6,743 bases of DNA from Herminiimonas sp. (lineage in GTDB: Bacteria; Pseudomonadota; Gammaproteobacteria; Burkholderiales; Burkholderiaceae), in contig JACMQD010000403.1 in assembly GCA_014377155.1 (NCBI GenBank), positions 1 to 6,743 on the forward strand, given 5' to 3'. The number at the start of each line of letters is the position of its first letter. Positions within the stretch are counted from its first letter, which is position 1. Positions 5,930-6,743 of the stretch are shown here, piece by piece. The notes under the pieces were generated by a model that saw only the letters and a list, made by a program, of their open reading frames with translations, did not search any database and was not told the DNA's origin. The translations under genes were made by a program, and so were the position numbers.

Positions 5930-6709
5930 CTATCTTGCGGTGGCCAACTGTCCGGGACCATCGACAAAGCCCTCTGCCTCAGACTTTCGCCTAGCGATCA
6001 TGTAAATCAGCACACCGAACCCGGCTTTGGCAACGATGTCAGCAACGGTGTAACCGACCTGTACGGCGGTGATTGCTCCGCTACCTGTGAAACCGATCAT
6101 CGGAAAGATAAAAACGATCGGATAGAAGCACCACGAGATTACTGTTACATACCGCGCGAGGCTCACGAGACCGCGCGCTGATGCGGGCTGCTTGGCGATC
6201 GCATCGCTCAGACCAACGAACAGGTCATAGACGATAACCAGGAACGGCAGCATAGCCAATACCCACCAGAGCCATCGCGTGCTGTTGACCTCAGAAATTT
6301 CTCCCGGGTAACCAAGAACGACCATGAGTGCCGCGAGCAATCCGAGCTTGGTCGATTTCGCTATTGTTTCGCTGGGGGACAGGCGCATGACGAGAATTAG
6401 TTCGATAAGCAGCAATGGCACGGTAAGTAACCAGTCGACATAACGGTAAGCATCGTTGAATTTGATACCGGAGTCCTTGATCTGCCCGGACACGACTGTG
6501 AAAGACGCATCCCAAGAGTTAAAGATACGGACGTAGTGATAAAGTGCAATGAACGTCACCAGTCCAGTGAGCGTCAGCGCCGTTCTATAGGCTGGCGCCA
6601 CCTGCGAGCGCCCGAAAAAGGAGAATATGGTCGCCGAAGCCATTACGGCGATCGTAAAGGAAAACGCATTGTATACGAGGTCGTACTGCCAAACTTGCAT
6701 TGAAGCCAC
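5930..6709 (-). CDS. Light-driven proton pump, xanthorhodopsin/proteorhodopsin group
   Basis: This 259-residue, seven-helix microbial rhodopsin uses retinal to pump protons out across the cytoplasmic membrane. Retinal attaches to Lys228 in ADIVAKAGFG, with Asp224 as second counterion. Helix C, RYVDWLLTVPLLLIE (89-103), gives the D92-T96-E103 triad of outward proton pumps (acceptor, threonine, donor). His58 in ALYHYVRI is the histidine that pairs with the acceptor in this group. Leu100 sits at the green/blue tuning site and predicts green absorption. GYPGE (133-137) and VQVGYTVADIVAKAG resemble xanthorhodopsins, but Trp149 occupies the place of their antenna-site glycine. The start is GTG at 6709, with AGGAG eight bases upstream; the ATG three codons later is too far from that site. 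No cleavable signal peptide is evident. It is the first gene of the operon seen here. Confidence 0.96.
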   Translation of the reverse strand: MASMQVWQYDLVYNAFSFTIAVMASATIFSFFGRSQVAPAYRTALTLTGLVTFIALYHYVRIFNSWDASFTVVSGQIKDSGIKFNDAYRYVDWLLTVPLLLIELILVMRLSPSETIAKSTKLGLLAALMVVLGYPGEISEVNSTRWLWWVLAMLPFLVIVYDLFVGLSDAIAKQPASARGLVSLARYVTVISWCFYPIVFIFPMIGFTGSGAITAVQVGYTVADIVAKAGFGVLIYMIARRKSEAEGFVDGPGQLATAR

Positions 6710-6717
6710 TTGACGAT

Positions 6718-6722
6718 CTCCT
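6718..6722 (-). promoter_or_regulatory. Ribosome binding site of the rhodopsin gene
   Basis: The minus strand reads AGGAG, eight bases before the GTG at 6709 and 17 before the in-frame ATG at 6700. This spacing decides in favour of the GTG. It is the best Shine-Dalgarno match in the operon, consistent with high rhodopsin output. Confidence 0.75.
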
Positions 6723-6743
6723 GCTTAGTTGTAGTCAACATTA

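Noticed and set aside
6735..6740. TTGACT on the minus strand, resembling a -35 box.
   Set aside because: A matching -10 box would fall inside the ribosome site or the rhodopsin coding sequence, so it cannot drive this gene from its known start.
6645..6741. Short minus-strand frame starting at ATG 6741, out of frame with and overlapping the rhodopsin start.
   Set aside because: About 32 codons, no own ribosome site visible at the window edge and no recognisable protein; probably chance, though a leader peptide cannot be excluded without more upstream sequence.
1..6743. CRISPR array, tRNA or rRNA genes, or a novel defence system.
   Set aside because: No regularly spaced repeats, no recognisable RNA gene and no unexplained coding region: the genes found account for nearly the whole window.

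Overview
The window holds a complete light-driven proton pump cassette. Six genes all read on the minus strand, in the order rhodopsin (5930-6709), crtE (4939-5856), crtI (3446-4942), crtB (2487-3449), crtY (1328-2497) and blh (444-1331). The left end of an IS21-family insertion sequence sits just downstream of the last gene (1 to about 288). No convincing gene was seen on the plus strand.

The genes make one pathway. CrtE builds geranylgeranyl diphosphate, CrtB condenses two of these into phytoene, CrtI desaturates phytoene to lycopene, CrtY cyclises lycopene to beta-carotene, and Blh cleaves beta-carotene into two retinals. The rhodopsin binds retinal on Lys228 and pumps protons outward. No carotenoid hydroxylase (crtZ) or ketolase (crtW/crtO) lies in the window, so the local pathway stops at beta-carotene and retinal.

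The layout suggests one transcript. The five biosynthetic genes overlap at every junction: ATGA overlaps at crtE/crtI, crtI/crtB and crtY/blh, and an 11-base overlap at crtB/crtY if the well-supported GTG start is used. The only gap is the 73 bases between rhodopsin and crtE. It carries a strong GC-rich hairpin without an adjacent U-tract, a likely site for setting the rhodopsin to enzyme ratio. The promoter lies beyond the right edge, since only 34 bases upstream of the rhodopsin start are present.

The rhodopsin looks like the xanthorhodopsin/proteorhodopsin group: D92-T96-E103 in helix C, His58, Leu100 at the green-tuning site and a GYPGE motif. At the position where xanthorhodopsin has the glycine that admits a carotenoid antenna, this protein has Trp149, so an antenna is unlikely.

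The organism is probably a proteobacterium, most likely an alphaproteobacterium, judging from the IstA N-terminus, the operon type and a base composition that looks moderately GC-rich by eye. IS-rich, rhodopsin-bearing marine Rhodobacteraceae such as Octadecabacter would fit, but this is a guess from memory and the sequence does not prove it. The overall system is known; the points worth a second look are the Trp at the antenna site, the intercistronic hairpin and the adjoining IS.
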